DNA of 35,422 nucleotides from SAR202 cluster bacterium Io17-Chloro-G4 (GCA_002816455.1 MUCR01000067.1:1-35422), one strand, 5' to 3'. Shown: positions 15,709 to 24,421, counted from the first letter of the stretch. A program made the numbers and translations. Notes: a model not told the origin generated them from the letters alone.

Positions 15709-17136
15709 TTGGCCGCCGAAAATATAGTCATGATGTCAGCGATGGATACCGCTTCAGCCATCAAGGCCAAGGAATTTTCGCCTCTGGAAGCAGTGCGGGC
15801 TTACTTGGACCGAATCGAACGGCTTGACTCGCAGCTGTCCGCCTACATTACCGTCTGCCACGAAGAGGCGCTGGTCGCCGCCGAGCAAGCGTTACAAGCC
15901 TTGGCCAGAGGCGACCAACTTGGGCCGTTATTCGGCGTCCCGATAGCAATAAAAGACCAGTTTTGGACCGCCGGAATCCTCACCACCAACGGGTCTAGGG
16001 TGTACCAGGATTTTGTGCCCGATGAAGATTCCACCGTTGTCTCCAGGCTCAAGCAGGCTGGAGGCATACTCTTGGGGAAGCTGAATCTGAGCGAGTTGGC
16101 CATGGGAGGAACCCAAGACCCGCCATGGGGCATTCCGGGGAACCCTTGGGACCTGGAACGGACCCCCGGGGAGTCCAGCAGCGGGTCGGGCGTGGCCTTG
16201 GCCGCCCATCTGTGCGCCGCCTCGATTGGGGAAGACACCGGCGGTTCGGGGCGCGGCCCAGCGGCATACTGCGGCGTGGTGGGGATGCGGCCAACGTTCA
16301 CCAGGGTCAGCCGCTACGGTATGACTCCCATGTGCTGGTTCATGGACGCAGCCGCACCCATGACCAAGACAGTGCAAGATTGCGCCCTGATGCTGGGGGC
16401 AATTGCTGGCTACGACCCGAAGGACCCATTTACCAGCAGGAAACCCGTGCCCGATTACACTTCTGGCCTGGACCGGGGCGTAAATGGCTTGCGGGTGGGC
16501 TTGATTAAAGAGCTGCACGAAAGCGGAGATATGCACCCCGAGGTAAAACAAGCGATGGAACAGTCGCTGGAGATTTTCCAGGAGCAAGGCGCCGTAATCC
16601 AGGAAGTGTCGATACCTTTGATCCCATTTGCCGGGGCGATTTTCGTGGGAATCGCCGACACCGAGGGGGCTGGCGCTCGTGATGAGATACTGCGCGAGCA
16701 ACCGGAGAACCTGGACCGGGCCAGCAGGACTCGGCTGCAGTCGGCGGCCTTGGTCCCCGCCAAAGTCTATAATCGGGCGGCCAAAGCCAGGGTTCTACTC
16801 AGGCGGCAATTTATGGAGGCGCTGAACCAAGTGGATATCATGGTTTCTCCCACCTCGCCCTATCCGGCGCCCAAACATGTAGACTTGACGGCGGTGTTTC
16901 AGACCGCTGAAGACGTGCGCTCCCGGTTTTTCTTCCGCCGCTCCTACACCGGCTGCTACGCCCTAACGGCTTTACCGGCGATTTCCATACCCGGTGGGTT
17001 TACCTCGGATAACCTGCCCATCGGCCTACAATTGGGTGCCAGGCCATTCGCGGAGGACACACTCTTCCGGGCTGCCTACGCCTTCGAGCAAGCAACAGCC
17101 TGGCATTCCAGGGTCGCTCCCTTTGATGTCCAGTAG
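15709..17136 (+). CDS. Amidase signature family hydrolase
   Basis: The 475-residue enzyme is an amidase-signature hydrolase with an intact Ser-cisSer-Lys triad: Lys82 (AIKDQF), Ser156 (PGESSSGSG) and Ser180 (EDTGGSGRGPA). It hydrolyses C-N amide bonds in the cytoplasm. I chose TTG at 15709 because GAGAGG lies seven bases before it and the N-terminus then aligns residue for residue with the second amidase at 28299; the frame is open back to a GTG at 15667. The C-terminal FTSDNLPIGLQLGARPFAED is standard. The preceding GatC/AtzG-like gene is a likely partner. Substrate is unknown; AtzE, GatA-like and indoleacetamide-type activities are all possible. Confidence 0.9.
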   Translation: MAAENIVMMSAMDTASAIKAKEFSPLEAVRAYLDRIERLDSQLSAYITVCHEEALVAAEQALQALARGDQLGPLFGVPIAIKDQFWTAGILTTNGSRVYQDFVPDEDSTVVSRLKQAGGILLGKLNLSELAMGGTQDPPWGIPGNPWDLERTPGESSSGSGVALAAHLCAASIGEDTGGSGRGPAAYCGVVGMRPTFTRVSRYGMTPMCWFMDAAAPMTKTVQDCALMLGAIAGYDPKDPFTSRKPVPDYTSGLDRGVNGLRVGLIKELHESGDMHPEVKQAMEQSLEIFQEQGAVIQEVSIPLIPFAGAIFVGIADTEGAGARDEILREQPENLDRASRTRLQSAALVPAKVYNRAAKARVLLRRQFMEALNQVDIMVSPTSPYPAPKHVDLTAVFQTAEDVRSRFFFRRSYTGCYALTALPAISIPGGFTSDNLPIGLQLGARPFAEDTLFRAAYAFEQATAWHSRVAPFDVQ

Positions 17137-17150
17137 CCCTGTGCTATTCT
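17123..17150 (+). promoter_or_regulatory. Possible internal promoter giving a leaderless CMD mRNA
   Basis: TTGATG (17123-17128) and TATTCT (17145-17150) are 16 bases apart, with a TGC extended -10 just before. The predicted start point falls at about the GTG start codon at 17157, which has no ribosome binding site. Confidence 0.35.
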
Positions 17151-17156
17151 GACGCC

Positions 17157-17645
17157 GTGGAAGATATTTTTGACACTGTGCTGGTACGTGCGGCAGGCAT
17201 CTCGGCGGGCCATCCCCTTGCCGGTGTTCTTTCTGGGCGAAGCAACATCATCGAGCTTACAGAGAAGTCCCACGCCGCCGCCCTCAAACCGGAGCCGTCG
17301 GGTGGGCTCACCCATTCTCAACGGGCCGCTTTAGCCTGCCGCATGGCACGGTTGAACCAAGAAGTTGAGCTGGCTTACCACTACGAAAGCATGGTTGAAA
17401 CGGTGGATGTATCCATCGCCGACCCCAGATTTGACGGCGCTGATAATCCCCGGCTCAAGACTATTATTCGGCACACCGACCTGGTCACCCGCAGTCCGAA
17501 AGACGCCGGCGAAGACGATATTAGGGCGCTAGAATCGGCCGGAATCCCTGTTGAGGATATCGTCCGGCTCTCTGAGCTTATCGCCTTTGTAAACTACCAA
17601 GTCAGGGTAGCCGCCGGTCTTCGGCTGATGGCTGCCGTCTCATGA
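17157..17645 (+). CDS. CMD-like protein (Avi_7170 type)
   Basis: This 162-residue protein resembles the first of a conserved pair of carboxymuconolactone decarboxylase/AhpD-like proteins (the Avi_7170 family) that usually precede an alkylhydroperoxidase-domain partner. The middle part SQRAALACRMARLNQEVELAYHYE has the AhpD-like helix, but the redox CxxC is missing, only one Cys being present. The C-terminus DIVRLSELIAFVNYQVRVAAGLRLM matches the AhpD fold. The start is taken as GTG at 17157, with no ribosome binding site. The stop overlaps the next start by 4 bases, so the pair is coupled. It may be a structural or regulatory partner of the CxxC protein. Confidence 0.75.
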   Translation: MEDIFDTVLVRAAGISAGHPLAGVLSGRSNIIELTEKSHAAALKPEPSGGLTHSQRAALACRMARLNQEVELAYHYESMVETVDVSIADPRFDGADNPRLKTIIRHTDLVTRSPKDAGEDDIRALESAGIPVEDIVRLSELIAFVNYQVRVAAGLRLMAAVS

Positions 17646-18223
17646 GCGAGCCGATAAAAGAATTTACAACGGCTATACCCTTCTGGAGTCCCCGGGTTAC
17701 CCCAGTGGAATTGGACCAAGCGTCCGAAGAACAACTGGACGCCATGAAGGTCACGCCTTCCGACACCGGTGTTTCCGAGTACGTTTTGGTGCTGGCCCAC
17801 GACCCAAAAACCCTGAAAGAGAGGACTCCCCTTTTTAATGGCATCATGTACAGCAGAGGCGGATTATCCCGGCCGGAGACGGAACTGGGCGCCGTGGCCG
17901 CCTCAGTGGTCAACCGGTGCATCTACTGTGCAGCGGTCCACGCCAGCCGGTACAACGAACTCACCGACGACGAATCCGTTATGGAGGCCGTCTTCAGCAG
18001 AGGCGCAGACGCCGAGCTGGACCCTCGTCAATCGGCCATCCTAAATTTCGCCACCAAGCTTTCCAAATGCCCGTCAGAGGCGGACAAGGCCGACATGAAC
18101 CTGCTCAAGGAAAACGGGCTGGAGATGGACGAAATTTTGGACTTGGTCCTATCAACGTCCCTGTTCGGCTGGGCCAACCGGCTTATGCACGTCTTGGGCG
18201 ACCCGCTACCGCGGGAGGCATGA
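17642..18223 (+). CDS. Alkylhydroperoxidase-domain protein (Avi_7169 type)
   Basis: The 193-residue product carries the AhpD/CMD active-site pattern in NRCIYCAAVH: Cys93, Cys96 and His100 (CxxC-x3-H). In the family these cysteines reduce peroxides or take part in thiol chemistry. The flanks ETELGAVAASVVNR and LFGWANRLMHVLGDP match the second member of the Avi_7169/Avi_7170 pair. The ATG overlaps the upstream stop by 4 bases. These pairs are often next to hydrolases, oxygenases or transport genes of unknown pathways; here an amidase is upstream. Function beyond a thiol-redox role is not known. Confidence 0.82.
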   Translation: MSEPIKEFTTAIPFWSPRVTPVELDQASEEQLDAMKVTPSDTGVSEYVLVLAHDPKTLKERTPLFNGIMYSRGGLSRPETELGAVAASVVNRCIYCAAVHASRYNELTDDESVMEAVFSRGADAELDPRQSAILNFATKLSKCPSEADKADMNLLKENGLEMDEILDLVLSTSLFGWANRLMHVLGDPLPREA

Positions 18224-18304
18224 CCTGGGTCCTAGGCCGAAGCGAAGTTGGTGTGAACCTGAATCTAGCTCTCCATTCGGTTTTTGTTTTGGAGGTTGAC
18301 CAAT

Positions 18305-19135
18305 ATGCCGACAGTTTCGGCGGGTTCAAATCTGGATTTGTACTACTATGAGGACGATTTCAGCGACCCCTGGCGGTCTGAGCCGACCATACTGCTACAG
18401 CACGGTTTCTCCCGCAACGGCCACTTCTGGTACAACTGGGTTCCCTTACTATCCAGGGAGTTCCGGGTCATCAGGCCGGACATGAGGGGCATGGGTCGCT
18501 CGGAAATGGCCGAAGACGCCTATGAAGCCTCGCTGGATGTGTTCGTGGAAGACATTTTGCGGGTAATGGATGACGCAGGAGTGGAGCAGGTGGTCTACGT
18601 GGGTGAGTCTTTCGGCGGAATAATCGGGTTGAAATTCGCCCACAGCCATCCAGAACGCGTTAAGGCCTTGGTCTTGTGCAACACCCCTTGCCGCCTACCA
18701 AAACGGGACCTGCAGGACCAGTTCAGTGCTGGCGACGACTGGGACGCTACCATGCAACAAGGAATAGGGGCTTGGTCCACCTCAACCATCGGCATGCGGC
18801 TAGACACCAGGGTTGCGCCCCAAGGTCTGGTGGACTGGTACATCTCAGAAATGGACCGGATACCATCGTCCGTCGGACGGAAACTGCAAAATTACCTGGA
18901 CACCCTGGATTTCAGTCCACAATTGAAACAGGTCAAGACGCCAACCCTGTTGCTGGTGGGCGAAGAATCACCGACATCGACCTTGGAGCAACAGCAGTTC
19001 ATGGCCGGAGAGTTGCCGGATTGCCGTCTGGAGGTGTATCCCGGCTTGGGCCACGGCGTCAACGTGCTTCACCCCGAGTGGTGCGTCCAGCATGTTCGGG
19101 AGTTTCTGGGATTGCAGGCTCATTCATGTTCCTAG
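18305..19135 (+). CDS. Alpha/beta hydrolase
   Basis: This 276-residue protein is an alpha/beta-hydrolase-fold enzyme. The oxyanion motif is LLQHGFSRN (30-38), the nucleophile elbow GESFGG holds Ser102, and His250 sits in GLGHGVN. The usual acid strand ends GxxD; here it reads GEES (219-222), so the Asp position is Ser and one of the neighbouring Glu residues may serve. I chose ATG at 18305 because GGAGG lies about ten bases upstream; the frame is open seven codons further. It follows the CMD pair by about 80 bases and precedes the Gal80-like gene. Esterase, lactonase or C-C hydrolase activity are all possible. Confidence 0.85.
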   Translation: MPTVSAGSNLDLYYYEDDFSDPWRSEPTILLQHGFSRNGHFWYNWVPLLSREFRVIRPDMRGMGRSEMAEDAYEASLDVFVEDILRVMDDAGVEQVVYVGESFGGIIGLKFAHSHPERVKALVLCNTPCRLPKRDLQDQFSAGDDWDATMQQGIGAWSTSTIGMRLDTRVAPQGLVDWYISEMDRIPSSVGRKLQNYLDTLDFSPQLKQVKTPTLLLVGEESPTSTLEQQQFMAGELPDCRLEVYPGLGHGVNVLHPEWCVQHVREFLGLQAHSCS

Positions 19136-19182
19136 CAGATGATTTTAAAACCGCCATTTCGACAACCCGTGAGGAGAGAGAC

Positions 19183-20283
19183 ATGACAAGCGACAAGATA
19201 CGGCTTGGAATAGTAGGGGCCAACCCCAAATACGGCTGGAGCATGAGGGCTCACTTGCCAGCGCTGTTGGCACTGCCCGAGTACGAGTTGAGCGCCGTGT
19301 GCACTTCCAGCCCAGAAACGGCGGCCGAGTCGGCCAAGGCCTACGGCGCCAAATCGGCTTTCCACGATTATCACGAGATGGTGGCTTCACCGGAGGTCGA
19401 CTTGGTATCGATTTCGGTCCGCGTGCCGTTACACCACGATATGGTCATGGCTGCACTGGCGGCGGGAAAGCATGTTTTCTGCGAGTGGCCATTGGGGGCC
19501 AACTTGGCGGAAGCCCAGGAAATGGACGCTTTGGCCCGCTCAAAAGGCGTGACCAACATGGTCGGCTTACAAGCGCGAGGCGCCCCGGCCATCCTGCACC
19601 TGAAAGACCTGATAAGCCAAGGCTACGTGGGTGAGGTTTTGGCTTGCAACATGAGCATGTTCCTGCCAGGTGTTTTGCAGAGAGGTAAAACCATGCCCTG
19701 GATGGCCGACCGGGAAAAGGGCGGCAACACCCTGACCATCGGCACCGGCCATGCGATAGACGCTTTTTGTTTCTGCGCGGGAGAGTTCCGAGAGATTTCG
19801 GCCAAGGTAGCAACCCAGGTGCCCGAGTGGGAAACGTCGGAGCCCGGCGAGACGGTGCCGGTGAACGCCGCGGACAACGTTTTGATTAATGGGACCCTGG
19901 TTGGAGGGGCGGTGGCTTCGGTCCATGTGGCCACAATCCCCTGGCATGGCACCGGCTGGAGGATGGAGGTCTATGGCCGGGAAGGCACGCTGACGGCCTC
20001 TTCCCAGGAGATGATCCAGTATGGAAACATTTCGATAAGCGGCGCCCACGGAGGCGAGACTCAACTGGCGGAACTGTCAATACCTGAGGCCCTGACTCAT
20101 GTGCCGGGCGAAGTTCCTATGGGCGCGCCGTTTAATGTGGGTCAAATCTACCGGAGCCTAGGCCAGGCTATCAATTCCGGTGGAAAAGCAACGCCTGATT
20201 TCGGCTTGGCCGTAGAGCGGCATAGGCTGCTGGCGGCCATGGAACAGTCTTCAAATGCGGGCGGGAAGAGCGTAACGGTGTAA
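19183..20283 (+). CDS. Gfo/Idh/MocA-family oxidoreductase, Gal80-like
   Basis: The 366-residue protein has a Rossmann domain starting IRLGIVGANPKYGWSMRAHL and a C-terminal Gfo/Idh-type domain. It looks like fungal Gal80 rather than typical sugar dehydrogenases: the GW after the nucleotide loop, EWP (101-103) where enzymes have EKP, and LQARGAPAIL near 129 with KDLISQGYVGEV near 141, which I recall as very close to Gal80. GHAIDAFCF near 187 is also matched. The catalytic Lys of EKP is Trp, so it may be a non-catalytic or altered NAD(P) protein. GAGGAGAG precedes ATG 19183. The frame is open far upstream inside the hydrolase gene, which I reject as coding. Confidence 0.85.
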   Translation: MTSDKIRLGIVGANPKYGWSMRAHLPALLALPEYELSAVCTSSPETAAESAKAYGAKSAFHDYHEMVASPEVDLVSISVRVPLHHDMVMAALAAGKHVFCEWPLGANLAEAQEMDALARSKGVTNMVGLQARGAPAILHLKDLISQGYVGEVLACNMSMFLPGVLQRGKTMPWMADREKGGNTLTIGTGHAIDAFCFCAGEFREISAKVATQVPEWETSEPGETVPVNAADNVLINGTLVGGAVASVHVATIPWHGTGWRMEVYGREGTLTASSQEMIQYGNISISGAHGGETQLAELSIPEALTHVPGEVPMGAPFNVGQIYRSLGQAINSGGKATPDFGLAVERHRLLAAMEQSSNAGGKSVTV

Positions 20284-20302
20284 GCGCTACCGCAATAGAG
20301 TG

Positions 20303-21592
20303 TTAGTTTTCTTTGTTCAAGTTGGCCAGGAATTCTTGATTGTTGGCCGACTTGGCCAGGCGTTCCAGCACGCGCTCCGTGGCATTGGCCGAACCGTCGT
20401 TGGAGATTAGCGTAATCATCCGGCGCAGTAACCAGATTTGCTTTAGGGTTTCTTCATCGAATAGAAGTTCCTCACGGCGAGTCCCGCTACGAACTATGTC
20501 TATAGCCGGGAAGTAGCGCCTTTCCGCCAGCTTCCGGTCCAAATGCAACTCCATGTTACCGGTGCCTTTGAACTCCTCATAGATGACTTCGTCCATCCGG
20601 CTGCCGGTGTCTACTAAGCAAGTTGCGATGATGGTCAGGCTGCCGCCGCCTTCGATGTTGCGGGCGGCGCCGAAGAACTTCTTGGGCGGGTAAAGGGCCA
20701 CTGGGTCGATTCCGCCGGATAGAGTTCGGCCGCTGCTGGGGACTGCCAAGTTATAAGCTCGGGTCAGGCGGGTTATGCTATCCAACAGGATAATCACGTC
20801 ACTGCCGGTCTCCACCAGTCGCTTGGCCCGCTCCATGCACAACTCGGCCATGCGGCATTGTTCTTCCACGGATTCGTCGAAGGTCGAGGCGAAAACTTCC
20901 CCGTCCACAGACCGGCGCATGTCAGTGACCTCTTCCGGTCGCTCCCCGATTAGCGCAACCATGAGCTGGGCGCCGGAACAGTTCGTAACCACGCCGTTGG
21001 CTATCTGCTTCAGCATTGTGGTCTTTCCCGCTTTGGGCGGTGAGACAATTAAGCCTCGCTGACCCAAGCCAATGGGGGCAAACAGATCCACCATTCGAGT
21101 TGCAAGTTCGTTGCCGTCGGTTTCAAGCACAATCTGCTGTTCGGGGAAAATGGGTACCATGTGCTCAAACAAAGTTCGATACCGGCTGTTGTTTTGTTCG
21201 GGTTCAAGCTCGTTGATCTTTTCGACCCGCACCAACCCGAAGTAACGTTCCCCTTCCTTTGGAGGCCGGACCTGACCGGACACCGTGTCACCGGTGCGCA
21301 GGCCAAAACGCCGGATTTGCGACTGGGAAATGTATACGTCGCCGGTGGTTATTTCCGGAGATATCTGGCGGAGAAAGCCGTAGCCCTCATCCATAGTCTC
21401 CAGAACGCCGGAGGCTATCAGCGCCTGAGCGGCTGAGGCCATTTGGAATATCTTGCTTAGTATCTCTTCCCGGCGCATGTTGGTCAGGGTCGGCCCATCG
21501 CTGAGGCCGGCGTCCTGCGCCAAGACAAGGAGCTCCTCCTTGGACTTGGCCCCCATCACCGCAACGTCAATATATTCCTGTGTAGTCGCCAT
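20303..21592 (-). CDS. rho: Transcription termination factor Rho
   Basis: Rho is the hexameric RNA helicase that ends transcription at Rho-dependent sites. The 429-residue protein has a short N-terminal Rho-N-like helical domain, the RNA-binding cold-shock-like domain (EGYGFLR and [16 protein letters not shown]), and the ATPase core. Walker A is PPKAGKTT, and the core continues with [14 protein letters not shown] and [16 protein letters not shown]. The conserved [20 protein letters not shown] follows. I prefer ATG 21592 with AGAGG five bases upstream; GTG 21598 is also possible. It has no large N-terminal insertion. It sits about 110 bases after the transaldolase gene and is probably co-transcribed with it. 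The rpmE gene that often follows rho is not here. Confidence 0.97.
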   Translation of the reverse strand: MATTQEYIDVAVMGAKSKEELLVLAQDAGLSDGPTLTNMRREEILSKIFQMASAAQALIASGVLETMDEGYGFLRQISPEITTGDVYISQSQIRRFGLRTGDTVSGQVRPPKEGERYFGLVRVEKINELEPEQNNSRYRTLFEHMVPIFPEQQIVLETDGNELATRMVDLFAPIGLGQRGLIVSPPKAGKTTMLKQIANGVVTNCSGAQLMVALIGERPEEVTDMRRSVDGEVFASTFDESVEEQCRMAELCMERAKRLVETGSDVIILLDSITRLTRAYNLAVPSSGRTLSGGIDPVALYPPKKFFGAARNIEGGGSLTIIATCLVDTGSRMDEVIYEEFKGTGNMELHLDRKLAERRYFPAIDIVRSGTRREELLFDEETLKQIWLLRRMITLISNDGSANATERVLERLAKSANNQEFLANLNKEN

Positions 21593-21704
21593 GTTCACCT
21601 CTAGTATTCAGTCCTAAGCAAGCCCGGTTACGTACTTTAATTTGAGGCTCGCATCCTATATCCGCAGCCTTCCGGGCTGAGACCCCACCAAAACGCATTT
21701 GGGG

Positions 21705-22364
21705 TCAATTGTTCCCTGCTTTGTTCCAATCTTCCATAAATTTGGCCATCCCGGCATCGGTCAGCGGATGCTGGACCATTTGCAGCAATACCTTATAGGG
21801 CACCGTAGCGATATGAGCTCCGGCCTTGGCTGCCATCAAGCAGTGAAGGCTGTGTCGAATCGACGCCGCCAGCACCTGAGTCTTAATGTCGTGTATCTTG
21901 TAGATATCCACTATCTCGGACACCAAGTCCATGCCTTCTTGGCCAATGTCGTCCAAGCGGCCAATGAAAGGGCTAACCGCCGTGGAGCCCGCTTGAGCAC
22001 CCAATAATGCCTGGCTAGCGGAGAAGCATAATGTCTGGTTTATTTTTATGCCCTCTGAAGCCAGGGTGGAAATGGCCTCGAATCCTTCCAATGTGCTGGG
22101 TATTTTCACCCAGGGGTTGGGTATCCAAGTGGCGATGTCTCTGCCCTCGGCTACCATGCCCGCAGCGTCCAGGCTGGTCACCTCCACCGATATTGGGCCA
22201 TCAACTATGTCGGAGATCTCCCGCACGGCAGTTTTGTAGCCCTCCGCGTCACCGATGCCCTGGGAAGCCGCCAACGAGGGATTGGTCGTAACACCGCTGA
22301 TAACGCCCATCCTGGCGCCGTCACGAATCTCCTGTATATTCGCCGTGTCCAAAAATAGCTTCAC
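21705..22364 (-). CDS. tal: Transaldolase / fructose-6-phosphate aldolase-like protein
   Basis: This 219-residue protein belongs to the short transaldolase/FSA subfamily. It begins [15 protein letters not shown] and has SGVTTNPSL near 23. The Schiff-base Lys87 is in [25 protein letters not shown] and VLAASIRH are the other standard blocks. Short members are either transaldolases of the pentose phosphate pathway or fructose-6-phosphate aldolases, and these cannot be separated with certainty here. The start is GTG at 22364 behind AAAGGTGAGG. Its place between pyrG and rho follows a gene order long known in Firmicutes and related groups. Confidence 0.92.
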   Translation of the reverse strand: MKLFLDTANIQEIRDGARMGVISGVTTNPSLAASQGIGDAEGYKTAVREISDIVDGPISVEVTSLDAAGMVAEGRDIATWIPNPWVKIPSTLEGFEAISTLASEGIKINQTLCFSASQALLGAQAGSTAVSPFIGRLDDIGQEGMDLVSEIVDIYKIHDIKTQVLAASIRHSLHCLMAAKAGAHIATVPYKVLLQMVQHPLTDAGMAKFMEDWNKAGNN

Positions 22365-22620
22365 GTCCTCACCTTTATCTACTTGAATACGAATTGCCGC
22401 TTTGGCTTATGTGTGAGCAGGCGGGCCCTTGAAGCCCGGTGTTTAATTCCAAACCGGGTGTTTGCTTCTTGCTGTTGATGTAGCTTCATGCTTTGAGTAG
22501 TACTGATTGCTGAAAATCGAGATATGGGAATTAGAGCGTGTCATGGAAAATGGAGACCGAAGCATTAATCAATTCGAGGATATTGGTCGAGCTTAATCCT
22601 TTACATGGTTTAAACACTGA
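22365..22620. other. Spacer between pyrG and tal
   Basis: No gene is seen in these 256 bases. On the minus strand a hairpin CCCGGT-(12)-ACCGGG occurs about 75 bases before the transaldolase start. I see no convincing promoter. Confidence 0.3.
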
Positions 22621-24261
22621 CTAAACACTCTCCAAGGGAAGTGGTCGTTGAGCGCCTTCCCGGAGAGTGTCCTTTGCGGTGCAGATAAATTTATCGAACA
22701 GTGGGTGAGGGCGGTCCGGTCTGGATTGAAACTCAGGGTGGAACTGAACACCCACCATAAAGGGATGGTCCCTTACTTCTCCCGTTTCCACCAAGTTGCC
22801 ATCGGGAGAAACACCGCCGATAACCAGTCCCGAATTGATCAAAGCTTCCCGATACGCATTGTTGATTTCGAAGCGATGCCGGTGCCGTTCGTGGACCTTG
22901 GCGCTCTGATAGGCTGCCATAGTTGATGTGTTCTCTTGGGGGATGCAAGGGTATGAACCCAGGCGCATGGTTCCTCCTTTAGAGGTCACCGAGCGCTGGT
23001 CTTCCATAATGTGGATCACCGGATGTTCGGCATCGGGGTCAAGCTCCGAGGAGTTGGCGCCCTTTAAGCCCATAATGCTGCGGGCCCAGTCGATGATCAT
23101 TACTTGCAGGCCGAGGCATAGTCCCAAGTAAGGCACATTGTGCTCTCTGGCGTAGCGGACAGTATCCACCATTCCCTCAACGCCCCGGGCCCCAAATCCG
23201 CCGGGCACCACAATACCGCAAGCCGAGGAGAGCAACACCTCTGGTCCTTCCCGTTCTATATCCTGGGAGTGAATCCATTGAATTTCAATATCTCGGTCGT
23301 GGGCTAAGCCAGCGTGGCGCAAAGCCTCTTTTACGGACAGGTATGAGTCGGGGTACTCGACATATTTGCCCACCAATGCAATAGTTACCGATTCTGTCGT
23401 CGAGCTCATCCGTTGCACCATGGCCGACCAATCGGCCATGTCCTTGGAATGCCCGTGTATACCCAAGGACTCAAGCATGATCTCGCCAAATCCCCATTCT
23501 TCGAGGATAAGGGGAATTTCGTAAACGTTATCCACCGTTTCCAAGGGTATTACAGCTTTTCCTGGCACGTCGCAAAACAATGAAATCTTTTCGCGGATTG
23601 ATTCGGGCACCGGCAGGTCGCTCCGGCACAGGATGGCATCCGGCTGGATGCCGATGGCCCTGAGTTCTCTGACGCTGTGTTGTGTGGGTTTGGTCTTCAA
23701 TTCTGTGGCCGCCGATATGTAGGGAAGCAGAGTCAGGTGCACGTAGAAAACGTTATCCCGCCCCACGTCGTTGCGCATTTGGCGGATCGCTTCAAGAAAG
23801 GGCAGGCCCTCAATATCGCCAACAGTCCCGCCCACTTCCACTACCACCACGTCCGCTTGGGACTCTTCGGATAAGGCAATTATTTGACTTTTAATTTCGT
23901 TGGTTACGTGGGGGACAGTTTGTATTGTGCCGCCCAGGAAATCGCCTTGTCGCTCCTTGGCAATCAGGTTGAGGTAGACTTGGCCGGCGGTAAGGTTAGA
24001 GGAACGGGTAAGTTCGATGTCGATGAATCTTTCGTAGTGGCCCAAATCCAGGTCGGTCTCCCCTCCGTCAATGGTGACGAACACTTCACCGTGCTGGTAG
24101 GGGGACATGGTTCCGGGGTCAACGTTGAGGTAGGGGTCCAACTTGAGAACAGTGACGGATAACCCTCGGCTTTTTAGGATGCGTCCGATCGAGGCGACGC
24201 TGATCCCTTTGCCGATTGAACTGACTACGCCCCCGGTAACAAAAATAAACTTTGTGGGCAT
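22621..24261 (-). CDS. pyrG: CTP synthase
   Basis: CTP synthase makes CTP from UTP, ATP and glutamine. The 546-residue protein has the full synthase domain (TGGVVSSIGKGISVASIG at residues 9-26, and LDPYLNVDPGTMSPYQHGEV) and the glutaminase domain. The nucleophile Cys is in YLGLCLGLQV and the His-Glu pair in VQFHPEFQSRP. Nothing essential is missing. Upstream lie a near-consensus promoter and a short possible leader frame ending 4 bases before the ATG. The gene's own ribosome binding site is weak (AGG four bases before ATG). Order pyrG-tal-rho suggests a housekeeping operon. Confidence 0.97.
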   Translation of the reverse strand: MPTKFIFVTGGVVSSIGKGISVASIGRILKSRGLSVTVLKLDPYLNVDPGTMSPYQHGEVFVTIDGGETDLDLGHYERFIDIELTRSSNLTAGQVYLNLIAKERQGDFLGGTIQTVPHVTNEIKSQIIALSEESQADVVVVEVGGTVGDIEGLPFLEAIRQMRNDVGRDNVFYVHLTLLPYISAATELKTKPTQHSVRELRAIGIQPDAILCRSDLPVPESIREKISLFCDVPGKAVIPLETVDNVYEIPLILEEWGFGEIMLESLGIHGHSKDMADWSAMVQRMSSTTESVTIALVGKYVEYPDSYLSVKEALRHAGLAHDRDIEIQWIHSQDIEREGPEVLLSSACGIVVPGGFGARGVEGMVDTVRYAREHNVPYLGLCLGLQVMIIDWARSIMGLKGANSSELDPDAEHPVIHIMEDQRSVTSKGGTMRLGSYPCIPQENTSTMAAYQSAKVHERHRHRFEINNAYREALINSGLVIGGVSPDGNLVETGEVRDHPFMVGVQFHPEFQSRPDRPHPLFDKFICTAKDTLREGAQRPLPLESV

Positions 24262-24265
24262 GCGC

Positions 24266-24388
24266 CTACGCTAAAAAGTTTGGTCGAGGAGGCGTTTTGT
24301 AATAGCCAACGTTTAGGACTATCAACAAAACGGTTGGTGTGAACAGAAAAAGTGGAACAAAAACCTGAGGGGTTATAAACCGACGCAT
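24266..24388 (-). CDS. Possible 40-residue pyrG leader peptide
   Basis: A short frame starts MRRFITPQVFVPLFLF and continues with a hydrophobic run to NVGYY, ending with TAG 4 bases before the pyrG ATG. Its ATG (24388) lies only a few bases after the -10 box, so it would be at or just before the transcription start and translated, if at all, from a leaderless mRNA. The frame stays open upstream to 24574 but that part lies before the promoter. No family is recognised. A single small frame may be chance; I include it because of its exact fit between promoter and pyrG. Confidence 0.3.
   Translation of the reverse strand: MRRFITPQVFVPLFLFTPTVLLIVLNVGYYKTPPRPNFLA
24293..24332 (-). promoter_or_regulatory. 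Hairpin in the pyrG 5' leader
   Basis: An 8-bp stem (24293-24300 with 24325-24332) encloses a second 4-bp stem (24302-24305 with 24319-24322). No T tract follows on the minus strand, so it is not an intrinsic terminator. It overlaps the possible leader peptide frame. Confidence 0.4.
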
Positions 24389-24391
24389 ACA

Positions 24392-24421
24392 ATTATAATA
24401 GCCTAAAATTAGAGGTGTCAA
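24392..24421 (-). promoter_or_regulatory. Near-consensus sigma-70 promoter of pyrG
   Basis: On the minus strand TTGACA (24421-24416) and TATAAT (24397-24392) are both perfect hexamers, 18 bases apart. The expected start near 24385 leaves a leader of about 124 bases before pyrG. Confidence 0.8.

Noticed and set aside
18676-19182. Upstream extension of the Gal80-like frame by about 169 codons
   Set aside because: It lies fully inside the alpha/beta hydrolase gene in another frame, has no domain, and a strong ribosome binding site marks the start at 19183.
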